Shown: piece by piece, positions 4,784 to 5,478 of the stretch
Layout of the letters: each line of letters begins with the position of its first letter
Position numbering within the stretch: the stretch's first letter is position 1
Source: Candidatus Levyibacteriota bacterium
GTDB taxonomy: Bacteria > Patescibacteriota > Microgenomatia > Levybacterales > UBA12049
Direction of reading: 5' to 3'
Assembly: GCA_003173995.1 (NCBI GenBank)
Contig: PRDT01000007.1
Coordinates: forward strand, 1-5,478
DNA length: 5,478 nucleotides
Notes under the pieces: generated by a model
The model's input: only the letters and a program-made list of their open reading frames with translations
The model's database searches: none
What the model was told of the DNA's origin: nothing
Made by a program: the position numbers and the translations under genes

Positions 4784-5478
4784 ATGGCTACTGCAGTAGA
4801 GACACGTCAACAGCAAGAATCTGTGGCTGGTTTTGATGTACAGCAATTTATTCATGGAAATTTGCACCCTGCGCTGGTAAGATGGGCTGAGCAAGGCTTG
4901 CCTGTTGCACAAAAAAGACATGAAGTACTTTCTGGAATATATCAAAGTGACAGAATCCTTTTGGAAGCAAGTCCAGGGTCAGGTAAATCTACCAGCGCTC
5001 CTCTTTTGATACTTGAAGCAGTTATGCAAGATAACCCTGATGCTCGAGTTGCAATAACACAGCCACGGCGTCTTGCAACCCAATCTGTTGCTGAATACGT
5101 AGGATCTCAAGTAGGTGAAGAATATGTTGATTATCGATTTAGAAATCATCCTATTAGAAAAGATAATGCACGATTGCACTTTACTGTTGAAGAGTCCTTA
5201 TTGAATGACCTGATTGCTGACCCTATGCTTCAAGGGTACGACGCGGTTATGGTAGATGAGGTCCACGAACGAAGTATTACTGTTGATATTCTTGTCCCCC
5301 TTCTCAAAAGAGCACAGGAATTACGTGCGCGAAATGGCAAGAGACAATTAAAAGTTATTTTAGCATCAGCAACACTTGATGCGGCAGCTTTATCTGCATA
5401 TTTTACCGGTGCTCAGAGAATTGAAGTTGAAGGAAGGGCATTTCCTGTAACTGATCATTTTGCTCCCGAACATATAGA
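4784..5478 (+). CDS. DEAH-box RNA helicase, HrpA/HrpB-like (C-terminus beyond window)
   Basis: Partial gene: 231 codons are readable before the right edge. A ~35-residue N-terminal extension precedes LPVAQKRHEVL (39-49), the typical DEAH-helicase lead-in. Motifs in order are Walker A EASPGSGKST (61-70), motif Ia TQPRRLATQSVAE (92-104), a TVEESLL stretch (134-140) where relatives usually have TDGxLL, motif II DEVHERS (158-164, Val in place of the Ala of DEAH) and motif III SAT (195-197). The second RecA domain lies outside. By family knowledge these are NTP-driven RNA helicases acting on structured or messenger RNA or on ribosome particles; the target here is unknown. An in-frame TAA at 4775-4777 makes the ATG at 4784 the first possible ATG. 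No Shine-Dalgarno site stands at normal spacing; the AAAGG-rich stretch is over 25 bases away. It diverges from the efflux operon and is probably unrelated to it. Confidence 0.92.
   Translation, partial: MATAVETRQQQESVAGFDVQQFIHGNLHPALVRWAEQGLPVAQKRHEVLSGIYQSDRILLEASPGSGKSTSAPLLILEAVMQDNPDARVAITQPRRLATQSVAEYVGSQVGEEYVDYRFRNHPIRKDNARLHFTVEESLLNDLIADPMLQGYDAVMVDEVHERSITVDILVPLLKRAQELRARNGKRQLKVILASATLDAAALSAYFTGAQRIEVEGRAFPVTDHFAPEHI

Noticed and set aside
4979..5179. Leftward open frame of 66 codons inside the helicase gene
   Set aside because: It is antisense to helicase motifs I to Ia; a shadow frame.

Overview
This is a bacterial window of moderate-to-low GC (about 40% by eye). It holds a five-gene leftward block (MarR regulator, two HlyD-type adaptors, a 14-helix DHA2 efflux transporter, a sensor histidine kinase) and, diverging from it at the right, the start of a DEAH-box helicase gene. 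The kinase and the helicase both run off the window. The lineage cannot be fixed. No outer-membrane channel gene is present and one adaptor has no periplasmic hairpin, which fits a single-membrane cell. Weak or absent Shine-Dalgarno sequences at several starts suggest a lineage that tolerates SD-less initiation. Firmicutes-like or candidate-phylum bacteria are possibilities only. The standard code fits: Trp is TGG in the intact genes and TGA ends the first adaptor gene.

Layout, in the leftward direction of transcription: the 116-bp gap 4668-4783 holds a textbook promoter (TTGACA, 17 bp, TATACT) for the efflux operon, with a 21-bp near-perfect palindrome over its predicted start site, the expected place for a MarR operator. 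Then come marR (4230-4667), a 366-aa hairpin-bearing adaptor (3140-4240, overlapping marR by 11 bp), a 212-aa hairpin-less adaptor (2505-3143, overlapping by 4 bp) and the MFS pump (946-2484, after a 20-bp gap). Directly behind the pump stop lies a short remnant (822-941) of a second, related pump with an in-frame TGA at a Trp position. Its last bases carry an extended -10 element that probably drives the CHASE3-type sensor kinase (1-746).

Working model: MarR represses its own operon until a ligand releases it. The DHA2 pump moves substrate across the inner membrane by proton antiport, with one or both adaptors on the outer face. The kinase senses an extracytoplasmic signal and may be a second regulatory input, but no response regulator is in view. 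The rightward helicase gene has an extended -10 so close to its ATG that its mRNA may be leaderless.

No tRNA, rRNA, CRISPR array, insertion sequence or convincing rho-independent terminator was seen. There is no gene-free stretch over 300 bases. The points most worth attention are the pump remnant, the two unlike adaptors in one operon, the operator palindrome and the possible leaderless helicase start.
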